From Rhizorhabdus phycosphaerae (lineage in GTDB: Bacteria > Pseudomonadota > Alphaproteobacteria > Sphingomonadales > Sphingomonadaceae): a DNA stretch of 64,000 bases. Location of the stretch: NCBI RefSeq assembly GCF_011044255.1, contig NZ_CP049107.1:3965001-4029000 (forward strand), written 5' to 3'. The notes under the pieces are model-generated. The model was not told the origin of the DNA and did no database searches. It saw only the letters and a list, made by a program, of their open reading frames with translations. Position numbers and translations under genes: made by a program. Below, piece by piece: positions 1 to 7,848 of the stretch. Positions within the stretch are counted from its first letter, which is position 1, and each line of letters begins with the position of its first letter.

Positions 1-2
1 AA

Positions 3-62
3 TCCATAGCGGACCTAATCAAGCGCTATGCGGTCGAGCCCGACGCGCATAGCGGCGTCTGA
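3..62 (+). CDS. 3' end of an unidentified upstream gene (partial)
   Basis: Only the last 19 codons and a TGA are present. This is the one forward frame that stays open from the window edge; the other two meet stops within the first 52 bases. Its TGA overlaps the ATG of the next gene (ATGA), typical of translational coupling, so it is probably the preceding member of the same operon. The visible residues are too few to assign a family. Confidence 0.45.
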   Translation, partial: SIADLIKRYAVEPDAHSGV

Positions 63-847
63 TGTCCGGAGAGGGCTCGAAGGGTGGACCGATACGGGTC
101 CACCTGATCGTCGGCGCGCCGACGCACGACACCAACTATGTGCGGCTGGAACTGCTCAAGGCGCTGCATGAGAACCCACATGTCTGCGTCACGATCGGCG
201 ACGATTTTTCGGATGTGGGCAAGATCGCGGCGGCGCAGGCGCTGGTTGTCTATAGCTGCAATGTCTCGCCCGACGATGCGCAGCTCGATGCGCTGGAAGA
301 GTTCGTCGAAGGGGGCGGGCGCCTGTTCGCGATGCACGCGACCAATGCGCTGATCCGTTTCACAGACGGGCCACCCATCATCGCCCAAGGCATCGAAATA
401 CCGGGGCAGGTCGACACGACCGACACCAACCCGCGCTTCACCCGGCTTCTCGGCAGCCGCTTCCTCGCGCATCTTCTGCTGGGGCCGATGCATGTCGAGG
501 TGACGGAGACGGGTAGTGGCCTGCTCTCCGGCTTGGCCGCCTTCGACGTCGTCGACGAGCCCTATGTGGTCGAACTGACCGGGCCGGCGGAGGTTTTGCT
601 CACCGCGCGTTTCGGCGGCAGAAATCCGGGCTATGTCCTCTCGGACTGGCCGGAGGCGGACTATCCGCAGATGTATCTGCGCGGACAGGGCCGGGGAGAA
701 GTCCTCTATCTCAACCTCGGCCACAGCAGCGGTCGCTACGACTTCCTGCCGCTGATGGACGAAGGGCCGGCGTCGCGCGGACCCTGGGAAACCGATGGAT
801 TTCGGGCGGTGTTGCGGCGCTCGCTCGACTGGGTGACGCGGGCGTGA
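62..847 (+). CDS. ThuA-like domain protein (glutamine amidotransferase-like fold)
   Basis: A 261-residue cytoplasmic protein without a signal peptide or membrane segment. It resembles the ThuA family, which has a class I glutamine amidotransferase-like fold: an N-terminal beta strand with a GAPTHD segment near residue 18, then a central Gly-Gly-Gly turn and a MHATNA segment near residue 95. The C-terminal part contains RGQGRGEVLYLNLGHS, the usual ThuA-like ending before the last helices. ThuA proteins are linked to sugar or trehalose use in rhizobia, but many homologues sit in other catabolic loci and have no assigned reaction. The start overlaps the stop of the upstream gene. It is followed after 32 bases by an NTF2-like gene, so it belongs to the accessory uptake operon. 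Confidence 0.75.
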   Translation: MSGEGSKGGPIRVHLIVGAPTHDTNYVRLELLKALHENPHVCVTIGDDFSDVGKIAAAQALVVYSCNVSPDDAQLDALEEFVEGGGRLFAMHATNALIRFTDGPPIIAQGIEIPGQVDTTDTNPRFTRLLGSRFLAHLLLGPMHVEVTETGSGLLSGLAAFDVVDEPYVVELTGPAEVLLTARFGGRNPGYVLSDWPEADYPQMYLRGQGRGEVLYLNLGHSSGRYDFLPLMDEGPASRGPWETDGFRAVLRRSLDWVTRA

Positions 848-879
848 GCGGTCGCTGACGACATGGTGAGGGGAGTGGC

Positions 880-1338
880 ATGAGCCGACAGCAGAATATC
901 GATCTCGTGAACCGCTATTTCCAGGCGATGCACGACAATGACTGGGCCACGGTCGAGGCGATGTACCATGACGACATCGTCAACCACATGGCGGGAACCA
1001 CGCCTGCATCCGGACGGATCGAGGGCAAGGCTGCCATGACCGACGAGCTGGTCGCGGCGCAGGTCCATGCCGCGATGGTGCCCGAGGAGATGCAGTTCGC
1101 ACGCCGCTGGAAGGTGATGTGTGCCGATGACGAGCGGGTGGTGGCGATCATGGAGGGCGGCGGCCCGACCCGCGCCGGGGATCGCTATGACCAGACCTAT
1201 TGCGAGATTTTCAGATTCGAGGACGGCAAGATCATCGAGATGCACGCCTTTTTCGATACCGCGCTCGCCGAACGAGCCCTGTTCGACAATCCGCTGCGGC
1301 AGCCCCGTGGCCCGGTGGCGAAGCCGCTGACCTACTGA
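880..1338 (+). CDS. NTF2-like / SnoaL-like protein
   Basis: A 152-residue single-domain protein with the NTF2-like (SnoaL, limonene-epoxide-hydrolase) layout. An N-terminal helix (LVNRYFQAMHDNDWATVE) is followed by a strand with a DDIVNHM segment, and a C-terminal sheet contains RYDQTYCEIFRFEDGKI and a FFDTALAERAL ending. A good ribosome site (GGGGAG, 6-7 bases before the ATG) supports the start. Members include isomerases, hydrolases and polyketide cyclases acting on small hydrophobic substrates, so the reaction cannot be named here. It is clearly related to the first half of the double-domain protein at 4032-4940, which suggests duplication within this locus. Confidence 0.8.
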   Translation: MSRQQNIDLVNRYFQAMHDNDWATVEAMYHDDIVNHMAGTTPASGRIEGKAAMTDELVAAQVHAAMVPEEMQFARRWKVMCADDERVVAIMEGGGPTRAGDRYDQTYCEIFRFEDGKIIEMHAFFDTALAERALFDNPLRQPRGPVAKPLTY

Positions 1339-1600
1339 CCTCGCGGCCCGGACCGCCATTCCTCCTCCATTAGACACGCCGGTCCACGCCTGTGGTCCGG
1401 CGCATCGGCATTCGCCCCGTCTCTTCACCATTCGCTTGGGAGGCGATGCAGTTCGCGTTCGCGCCCGCTCGGGTCCGCAGATCGGTACGGGTAGGTGGGC
1501 GCCGCGCGGCCGCTACCCACCCGCCCGTATAGGTAGTTTTGCGCATTGCGTGGCCGGCTAGCACGAGGGGGCAAAAATCAATGCACTGGGGAGGTCCATC

Positions 1601-4018
1601 ATGAGCCGTCTGTCGAATCGCGCCCTTTTTCTGTCCGCCGCAGCACTGATCATCTGTTCGCCCGCCTGGGCGCAGCAGGCGTCCGGCTCCGAGGGGGCCG
1701 GGACTGAAGCCAATCTCGGCGAGATTGTCGTGACCGCGCGGCAGCGCAGTGAGCGGTTGATCGACGTGCCCGTCGCGGTGACGGCGCTCAGCGCCAAGGA
1801 CATCGGCCGGTACAATGCAACCACCCTGCAGGACATCGCACAAATGGCACCGCAGGTGACCATCGCCAAGCAGGCGTCGGGCAGCGGCTCGTCCTTCGTC
1901 ATCCGTGGTATCGGTTCCTCGACGCTGGACTCGGGGTTCGACCAGTCGGTGGCGATCAATGTCGACGGCGTGCAGAACAGCCGGGGTCGCTCGCTCCAGC
2001 AGAGCTTCTTCGACATCGGCCAGGTCGAGATATTGAAGGGGCCGCAGGCGCTGTTCTTCGGGAAGAACAGCCCGGCGGGGGTGATCGCGATCACCTCGGC
2101 CAACCCGACGCGGGAATTCTCGGCGGGAGCGCGGATCGGCTATGACTTCGTCGCCAACGGGGTTCAGGGCGAAGCCTATGTTTCCGGGCCGATCACGCCG
2201 ACCCTGGGCATTCGCGTCGCCGTCACCGGGGACAGGTCGCGCGGGTGGATGAAGAACTCGGCGGCGCAGCTGAACGGCGACGTCGAGCCTGCGTCGGGCC
2301 TGCCGCTGCGCGCGGCGGACGCATGGGGGCCGAAGGAGCGCGACATCATGGGCCGCCTGACCCTGGCCTGGGATCCGAGCAGCAGCTTCTCCGCAAATTT
2401 CAAGTTCGCCACCGGCATTTCCAAGGACAATGGCGAAGGCACCAACGGCGAGATCGTCTTCTGCGGCGCCAGCACAAAGGTCGTCGACGGCAGTTCGGGC
2501 CAGACCGACCCCTATAGCGACTGCAAGAAGAACCGGACCGTGTCGGCCGCAAATCTGCCCCCGGAGCTTGTCGTCGGTATGCTCAACGGCAATGACGGCA
2601 AGTCTTTTTCTCGCTACAAGCCCATCATCTCATCGCTGACCACCAACTGGACCGCGGACCGGTTCAAGCTGACCTCCGTCACGGGCTATTATCGGTACCG
2701 GCTGGACTATTTTCAGAGCAACTTTGCCAAGACCATCTATGGCGGGAACATGGGCTCGCAGCGGGAAACCTATAAGCAATTCACTCAGGAACTGCGTTTG
2801 CTGACGACCTTCGAATCTCCGCTGAACTTCATGTTCGGCGCTTATTATGAGGATTCGAAGCTCGACAACGAACAGGCGTTCCGCATCGCCAATCTTCCGC
2901 CAGACGCGGTGTCGGGTTTTTATTACAGCATCGGAAAGATCGGTACTATCGACAGCAAAACCTATTCGGCGTTCGGGCAGGCAACCTACAAGATCCTGCC
3001 CGATCTCGAACTGGCGGCTGGTATTCGCTGGAGCCGGGACGAGAAGAGCGTCGAGCAGCAGAATATCTATGTCGCGACGCTGCTCCAGGCCGCCTTTCCG
3101 GTCGGCGTGAATTTTCCCGGCCGGTACAAGAGCAACAACTGGTCGCCCGAGGCTACGCTGACCTGGCATCCGACCAGCCAGACGACGCTCTATGCGGCGT
3201 TCAAGACCGGCTACAAGGCGGGTGGCTTCGGCGTTCCCGCTATCCTCAGCGCCGGCACCCAGCCGTCCGACTATTCGTTCAAGCCCGAGAAGGTGAAGGG
3301 CGGCGAGATCGGCGCCAAGGGGCAGTTCCTCGGCGGGCGCCTGACGCTGAACAGCGCTGCCTATCTCTATGATTACAAGGGACTGCAGGTCGACATTTTC
3401 GACGGCACCAAGATCACCTACCAGATCTTCAACGCCGGCGCTGCGCGGTCGTACGGCGCGGAGGTCGACGCCCGCTATGCGGTGACCAGCGATCTCGCCG
3501 TCCGGGTGGCGCTCGGCTATAACCACACGCGTTACACCGACTATCTGTCGGCCTGCTATGGTGGCCAGACCGTCGCCCAGGGCTGCAATCTCCAGCCCGA
3601 TGCCACCGGCGCCTTCACCCGCCAGGATCTCAGCGGCGCGCCGACCGTGCGCGCGCCGGACTGGAGCGGCAGCGTCGGCGTCACCTACGACCATGAACTG
3701 GGCAATGCGATGCGCCTCGGCCTCAGCAGCGACCTCGTCGGAACCTCCAAATATTATTTCAGCGAGACTGAGGGACCTGGCACGCTGCAGAAGGGTTTCT
3801 TCAAACTCAATGCAGCGGTCCGCCTCTATCGCGACGACGAGCGCTGGTCGTTGGCTCTGATCGCCAAGAATATCTTCGACAAATATGTGGTGACCGGTGG
3901 CAGCGACCGCCCCGGCTCGGGCTCGGGCAGCGGCACCGCTAACGGCGTCCCCGCTGACATCATCGGCTATATTGATCGCCCGCGCGAGGTAATGGTGCAG
4001 TTGGGATTCAAATTCTGA
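1601..4018 (+). CDS. TonB-dependent outer-membrane receptor
   Basis: An 805-residue outer-membrane receptor. A signal peptide covers about residues 1-25 and is cut after an AWA motif. The N-terminal plug begins with the IVVTARQRSERLIDVPVAV segment typical of sphingomonad receptors and includes a VEILKGPQALFFGKNSPAG segment. The rest is a long beta-barrel with aromatic strands, ending in a terminal Phe (VQLGFKF) as expected for BAM-dependent insertion. A strong ribosome site (GGGGAGG) precedes the ATG. It would use TonB-ExbBD energy to import a scarce or large ligand. Its neighbours, ThuA-like and NTF2-like proteins, point to an organic substrate rather than iron, but no siderophore or specific catabolic signature is visible. 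Confidence 0.93.
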   Translation: MSRLSNRALFLSAAALIICSPAWAQQASGSEGAGTEANLGEIVVTARQRSERLIDVPVAVTALSAKDIGRYNATTLQDIAQMAPQVTIAKQASGSGSSFVIRGIGSSTLDSGFDQSVAINVDGVQNSRGRSLQQSFFDIGQVEILKGPQALFFGKNSPAGVIAITSANPTREFSAGARIGYDFVANGVQGEAYVSGPITPTLGIRVAVTGDRSRGWMKNSAAQLNGDVEPASGLPLRAADAWGPKERDIMGRLTLAWDPSSSFSANFKFATGISKDNGEGTNGEIVFCGASTKVVDGSSGQTDPYSDCKKNRTVSAANLPPELVVGMLNGNDGKSFSRYKPIISSLTTNWTADRFKLTSVTGYYRYRLDYFQSNFAKTIYGGNMGSQRETYKQFTQELRLLTTFESPLNFMFGAYYEDSKLDNEQAFRIANLPPDAVSGFYYSIGKIGTIDSKTYSAFGQATYKILPDLELAAGIRWSRDEKSVEQQNIYVATLLQAAFPVGVNFPGRYKSNNWSPEATLTWHPTSQTTLYAAFKTGYKAGGFGVPAILSAGTQPSDYSFKPEKVKGGEIGAKGQFLGGRLTLNSAAYLYDYKGLQVDIFDGTKITYQIFNAGAARSYGAEVDARYAVTSDLAVRVALGYNHTRYTDYLSACYGGQTVAQGCNLQPDATGAFTRQDLSGAPTVRAPDWSGSVGVTYDHELGNAMRLGLSSDLVGTSKYYFSETEGPGTLQKGFFKLNAAVRLYRDDERWSLALIAKNIFDKYVVTGGSDRPGSGSGSGTANGVPADIIGYIDRPREVMVQLGFKF

Positions 4019-4031
4019 TCGGGGAGGCAGG

Positions 4032-4940
4032 ATGTCGGCAGAAGCGATGGCGGGTCGCGCGGTAATCGACCGTTATCACCGTGCGATCGCAGTCGGTGAT
4101 TATGACGTCGTCACCGCACTGCACGCGCCCGAAGTGGTCGTCTGGATGTCCGGCCAGAGCATCGTCTCTGGCCGGTTCCAGGGCCGTACCGAGCTGTTCG
4201 CGCATATGACGCATCATGTTCTCGGGCCGCTCGACACGCAGGCGGAGGACTATGTGAAGGCTGTCCGCGTGGTTGCCGAGGCAGGCGATCGTGTCGCGGT
4301 GATCTTTCATGGCGGGCTGCCGAACCGGAGCGGGGGACGCTACGACCAATATTATCTCCAGATTTTTCGGATGGCCGACGGCTTGATCCAGGAAATCGTC
4401 GAACTGTTCGACACCGTCATGTTCGAGCAGGCCGTGGCCGGCAATCGGCTGCGCATAGCTCGGACGCAGCCTCGAACACCCTTCGGTGTCGGAGATGCAC
4501 TGTCGGGCGCAAGCAGCAGACAGGTCATGGCTGATCTGGCGGACGCCTGGTTGGCAGCCGTGTCGGTTGGGGATTGGCCAGCGACAGCCTTGCTCGCCGG
4601 AACGAATTGCACATTGGCCGTCGCCGGCACGACCCCGCTGTCCGGCGTATCGCCGTTCGAGGTCGAGCGCCTGCGCGCGGTGCTGGAAGGCGGCGTGGGC
4701 TGGTCGCGGATCGCCTGCACCGATCACCGCGCCTCTGTCGTGCTGATGCGGGGAGCGGACCCGTCCTACCCCCAGAACTATGGTGTCGTTCTCGAAGCCG
4801 ACGGCGACCACTTGGGACGTGTCAGCATCTTCTGGGACACGGCGGCGGCCGAAGCGAGGCTGTACCATAATGAGATGCTGCCTGAACCAACCACCTCGAT
4901 CATGCCGTCCTTCGACTTGCGTCTGGCATTCGAAGGCTGA
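4032..4940 (+). CDS. Tandem double NTF2-like / SnoaL-like protein
   Basis: A 302-residue protein made of two NTF2-like domains, about residues 1-145 and 160-290. The first half matches the stand-alone protein at 880-1338 by eye: both have a GGRYDQYYLQIF or GDRYDQTYCEIF strand followed by an FDT...EQA or ...ERA ending. The second half keeps the LADAWLAAVSVGDW opening helix and a SIFWDTAAAEARL ending but is more diverged. It starts 13 bases after the receptor stop with a GGGGAGG ribosome site, so it is almost certainly co-translated with it. A fused pair could form an intramolecular dimer, since NTF2-like proteins are often dimeric. The substrate is unknown. Confidence 0.78.
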   Translation: MSAEAMAGRAVIDRYHRAIAVGDYDVVTALHAPEVVVWMSGQSIVSGRFQGRTELFAHMTHHVLGPLDTQAEDYVKAVRVVAEAGDRVAVIFHGGLPNRSGGRYDQYYLQIFRMADGLIQEIVELFDTVMFEQAVAGNRLRIARTQPRTPFGVGDALSGASSRQVMADLADAWLAAVSVGDWPATALLAGTNCTLAVAGTTPLSGVSPFEVERLRAVLEGGVGWSRIACTDHRASVVLMRGADPSYPQNYGVVLEADGDHLGRVSIFWDTAAAEARLYHNEMLPEPTTSIMPSFDLRLAFEG

Positions 4941-4959
4941 CCGAAACGCCGTTGCTCAG

Positions 4960-4988
4960 CTCGCCGAAGCGTTTTCGCTGTCGGCGAG
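4960..4988. terminator. Hairpin between convergent operon ends
   Basis: An inverted repeat with arms CTCGCCGA (4960-4967) and TCGGCGAG (4981-4988), and an inner AGCG-TTTT-CGCT stem-loop. It lies between the stop of the double NTF2-like gene and the stop of the converging HxlR gene. No strong T-run follows on either side, so its terminator activity is plausible but not certain. Confidence 0.5.
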
Positions 4989-5414
4989 TCAGCCTGAAGC
5001 CGTCCCGTCAAATCGCTCGCGCGCGGCGAAGATGGTTTTGCTGTGGGCGCCGACCCAGTCGACGAGCGCCAGCAGGGGCTCCATCAGGGCGCGGCCCAGA
5101 TCGGTCAGCGCATATTCGACGCCGGGCGGCCGGGTGTCGAAGACGGTCCTTTGCAGCAGTCCGTGCCGCTCGAGATCGCGCAGTCCCTGGGTCAGCATCC
5201 GCCGCGAAATATCGGGCAAGGCGCGCAGCAGCATGTTGAAGCGCTTGGGCTCTTCCTGCACCTCGAGCAGAATGAGGACCGTCCACTTGGCGGTCACCTG
5301 ATCCAATATGGTCCGGACCGGGCAATTGTGCGGATCGAATCCCTCGGCCTGCCAGGCGGCAAGCCGGGCGGGGCGGGAGCCCGTGCCAAGGTTCCCCTGA
5401 TGTGACCTTGTCAC
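4989..5414 (-). CDS. HxlR-family winged-helix transcriptional regulator
   Basis: A 141-residue HxlR (DUF24, MarR-like) regulator. It has the family Cys-Pro-Val segment before the first helix (NCPVRTILDQVTAKW), the winged-helix core (FNMLLRALPDISRRMLTQGLRDLE), and the wing ending PPGVEYALTDLGRAL. The start is a GTG with a strong AAGGAGG ribosome site about 9 bases upstream. The gene is divergent from a reductase gene at 5491, with only 76 bases between. Such HxlR/reductase pairs usually respond to reactive electrophiles or quinones through the conserved Cys. A perfect GTGAC-CTT-GTCAC repeat covers the start region at 5402-5414 and could be an autoregulatory site. Confidence 0.88.
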   Translation of the reverse strand: MTRSHQGNLGTGSRPARLAAWQAEGFDPHNCPVRTILDQVTAKWTVLILLEVQEEPKRFNMLLRALPDISRRMLTQGLRDLERHGLLQRTVFDTRPPGVEYALTDLGRALMEPLLALVDWVGAHSKTIFAARERFDGTASG

Positions 5415-5490
5415 GATAAACTGCCTCCTTACAGCGGAATTGGAAGGTTCCTATTTGAGACCTGCTATCTCGCCAAGACAAGGAATTTCC

Positions 5491-6354
5491 ATGACCAGCT
5501 ATCTTGTGACCGGGGCCTCCGGCCAATTGGGCCGCCAGGCCGTCGCCCATCTCGCAACGATCGTGGATCCCGCGCAGATCATCGCGCTCGTGCGGTCGGC
5601 GGCAGCGGAAGCGGACTATGCGGCCCAGGGCATCGCCACCCGGCGCGGCGATTATGAGGATCGCGCGTCTCTGGTCGCCGCCTTTGCCGGGGTCGATCGC
5701 CTGCTGTTCATCTCCTCGTCGGCCATCGGCAGCCGCATCTCACAGCACGCCAATGTCGTCGAGGCGGCCAAGGCAACCGGCGTCGGCTTCATCGCCTATA
5801 CGTCGCTGCTGGGTGCAGCGGCCAGGGAGATGCTGATCGGACAGGAGCATGTGGCGACCGAAACCATGCTGGCGGATAGCGGCATTGCGCACACGCTGGT
5901 CCGCAATGGCTGGTACAGCGAGAATCTGATGATCAGCCTTCCGCAGGCCCTGGCGACCGGCCAGATCTTCGGCGCATCGGGCGAAGGCCGCTTTTCGCCG
6001 GCCGCGCGTGCCGACTATGCCGCTGCCGCTGCCGTCATTCTCAAGGGCGGCCATGACAGGCAAACCCTCGAATTGGGGGGCGACGAGTCCTTTACCATGG
6101 ACGAGTTCGCTGAGACCGTGTCGGCGCTGAGTGGCAAACCCGTGCGCTTCGTCAATATTCCGCAGGAGGCGCTGGCGGACGGCATGGTGCAGGCCGGCCT
6201 GCCTGCGCCGGTCGCGGCGGTTCTGGCCGATGCCGATGCCAGGGCCGCGCAAGGCCTGTTGTTCACGCAAAGCGCCGACCTGTCCCGGATTCTGGGTCGG
6301 CCGACCCGGTCTTACCGCGACATGCTCGCGGAGGCGATCGGTCCGACGGCTTGA
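5491..6354 (+). CDS. NmrA-like / atypical SDR NAD(P)-binding reductase
   Basis: A 287-residue atypical short-chain dehydrogenase of the NmrA/QorB (quinone oxidoreductase 2) type. The N-terminal Rossmann motif VTGASGQLGRQ supplies the GxxGxxG dinucleotide loop. Later segments YTSLLGA and the GWYSENLM helix match the QorB-like pattern. The usual SDR YxxxK catalytic pair is not evident, as is normal for this subgroup. I chose the ATG at 5491, where AAGGA lies about 6 bases upstream, over an upstream in-frame ATG at 5440 that adds a non-conserved tail. It is divergent from the HxlR gene, which probably controls it in response to quinone or electrophile stress. Confidence 0.85.
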   Translation: MTSYLVTGASGQLGRQAVAHLATIVDPAQIIALVRSAAAEADYAAQGIATRRGDYEDRASLVAAFAGVDRLLFISSSAIGSRISQHANVVEAAKATGVGFIAYTSLLGAAAREMLIGQEHVATETMLADSGIAHTLVRNGWYSENLMISLPQALATGQIFGASGEGRFSPAARADYAAAAAVILKGGHDRQTLELGGDESFTMDEFAETVSALSGKPVRFVNIPQEALADGMVQAGLPAPVAAVLADADARAAQGLLFTQSADLSRILGRPTRSYRDMLAEAIGPTA

Positions 6355-6518
6355 GACTGACCACAATCCGGGACGGGCGCCAGGCCGCTCGTCCCGGCGG
6401 TGCCTGCGGGCTTGCCGGCCGGTGCGCCGATCTCGTCTGGCTGGCGCGCTTCTTTCCTTGCCGCATCGCGTCGAATAGAGTGTGGTCTCAGGAGTGCCGT
6501 GATCGCAGGATAGATGCC

Positions 6519-6932
6519 ATGCCGCATTGGCTCGTGAAGTCGGAACCGAACAGCTATTCCTTCGCCGATCTTCAGCGCGACGGACATACCATCTGGGACG
6601 GGGTCCGCAACAATGCGGCGGCGCTGCACCTCAAGGCAATGCGCGTCGGCGACAAGTTGTTCGTCTATCACAGCCAGGAAGGGCTGGCTGTGGTCGGCAT
6701 CGCCCGGGTTGCGCGCGAGGCCTATCCCGATCCCAGCGACGCCGCCGGCCGGTTCGTCGCAGTCGAGATCGAGCCCGTGCGCGCGCTTGCGCGGCCCGTG
6801 ACACTTGCCGAGATGAAGGCCGAGCCTGCCTTGGCCGGCATGGCGATGCTCCGCCAGAGCCGCCTGTCGGTCTCCCCCGTCACCGACGGAGAGTGGTCGA
6901 CGATCCTGCGCCTCGCCGACCAGCAGGGCTGA
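6519..6932 (+). CDS. EVE domain protein (PUA-like fold)
   Basis: A 137-residue EVE domain protein. It begins with the family signature HWLVKSEPNSYSF and continues with WDGVRNNAA, then the KLFVYHS and GIARV strands of the PUA-like barrel. EVE domains bind modified bases or RNA, and single-domain versions of this type are widespread in proteobacteria without an assigned role. The ATG at 6519 follows GCAGGA with suitable spacing; an upstream in-frame ATG at 6351 would add an unrelated 56-residue extension. No partner gene is adjacent. Confidence 0.9.
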   Translation: MPHWLVKSEPNSYSFADLQRDGHTIWDGVRNNAAALHLKAMRVGDKLFVYHSQEGLAVVGIARVAREAYPDPSDAAGRFVAVEIEPVRALARPVTLAEMKAEPALAGMAMLRQSRLSVSPVTDGEWSTILRLADQQG

Positions 6933-7049
6933 TCGCTTACGGTCGAGCGGCGGCTTCCTCGCCGGTGGAGTCCGCCGTCGCAGGCATTTATAGTAAGCCA
7001 TCCGGCTAAGTATCTTGACGCAATCAGGATCACCCCTATTGTTAGTTAT

Positions 7050-7388
7050 ATGGCTAATCTTGATTCGATCTTCCATGGACTGGCCGATCCGACCCGCCGC
7101 GCGGTGATCGCGCAGCTGGCGCGGGGGCCGGCCGCCGTTTCCGAACTGGCCGCCCCGCACCGGATGGCGCTGCCCAGCTTCCTCAAGCATCTCAAGGTGC
7201 TCGAAGCGGGCGGCTGGATCGAATCCGGCAAGGCGGGTCGCATCCGCACCTGCCGCCTCCGGCCCGAGGCAGCGAAGGCTGCCGAGGACTGGCTGGGCCG
7301 ACAACGATCCCTGTGGGAGGCGCGCCTCGACCGCCTCGACAGCTTTCTCGAGACACTCAACGATATAGGAGAGACTGATGACGCCTGA
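7050..7388 (+). CDS. ArsR-family winged-helix regulator
   Basis: A 112-residue ArsR/SmtB-type regulator. It opens with the standard helix [19 protein letters not shown], followed by the recognition region [24 protein letters not shown] and the wing [14 protein letters not shown]. The metal-binding ELCVCDL-type Cys motif is absent, so it belongs to the non-metal group normally paired with an SRPBCC gene. Its 3' end overlaps the next gene by 11 bases, meaning the two are translated together. In such pairs the regulator usually represses its own operon. Confidence 0.9.
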   Translation: MANLDSIFHGLADPTRRAVIAQLARGPAAVSELAAPHRMALPSFLKHLKVLEAGGWIESGKAGRIRTCRLRPEAAKAAEDWLGRQRSLWEARLDRLDSFLETLNDIGETDDA

Positions 7389-7845
7389 TCCCGAACTCGA
7401 TCTTCTGCTCGAACGGGTGGTGCGGGCCAGCCCGGCCCAGCTCTGGCGCGCCTGGACCGAGCCCGAGCTGCTCAAGCAATGGTTCGCGCCGAAGCCCTGG
7501 ACCGTCGCGCGCGTCGCGATCGACCCACGCGCTGGCGGTATCTTCTCCGTCGTCATGGCCTCGCCGGAAGGCGTGGAAATGGAGGAAACGCCAGGGTGCA
7601 TTCTCCTTGCCGAGCCCGAGAAGCGCCTGGTCTGGACCGATGCCCTCGGCCCGGAGTTCCGTCCGAATGCCCAGAGCTTCATGACCGCCGACATCACGAT
7701 GGAGGCAGTCGACGGCGGCACCCGCTACCGGGCGCTGGTGCGGCACAAATCCGACGCGGACTGCCGCTCGCACGAAGAAATGGGCTTCTTCGACGGCTGG
7801 GGCACCTGCCTCAGCCAGCTTGAAGCGCTGGCGGATCAGCTCTGA
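7378..7845 (+). CDS. SRPBCC / AHSA1-like hydrophobic-ligand-binding protein
   Basis: A 155-residue SRPBCC (START-like, AHSA1 branch) protein. Its first strand and helix, [20 protein letters not shown], are followed by [11 protein letters not shown], the hallmark of this group. The C-terminal long helix ([18 protein letters not shown]) closes the ligand cavity. It is cytoplasmic and of unknown ligand. It overlaps the ArsR gene, a very common two-gene unit, and ends 3 bases from the converging diguanylate cyclase gene with no room for a dedicated terminator. Confidence 0.9.
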   Translation: MTPDPELDLLLERVVRASPAQLWRAWTEPELLKQWFAPKPWTVARVAIDPRAGGIFSVVMASPEGVEMEETPGCILLAEPEKRLVWTDALGPEFRPNAQSFMTADITMEAVDGGTRYRALVRHKSDADCRSHEEMGFFDGWGTCLSQLEALADQL

Positions 7846-7848
7846 GAT

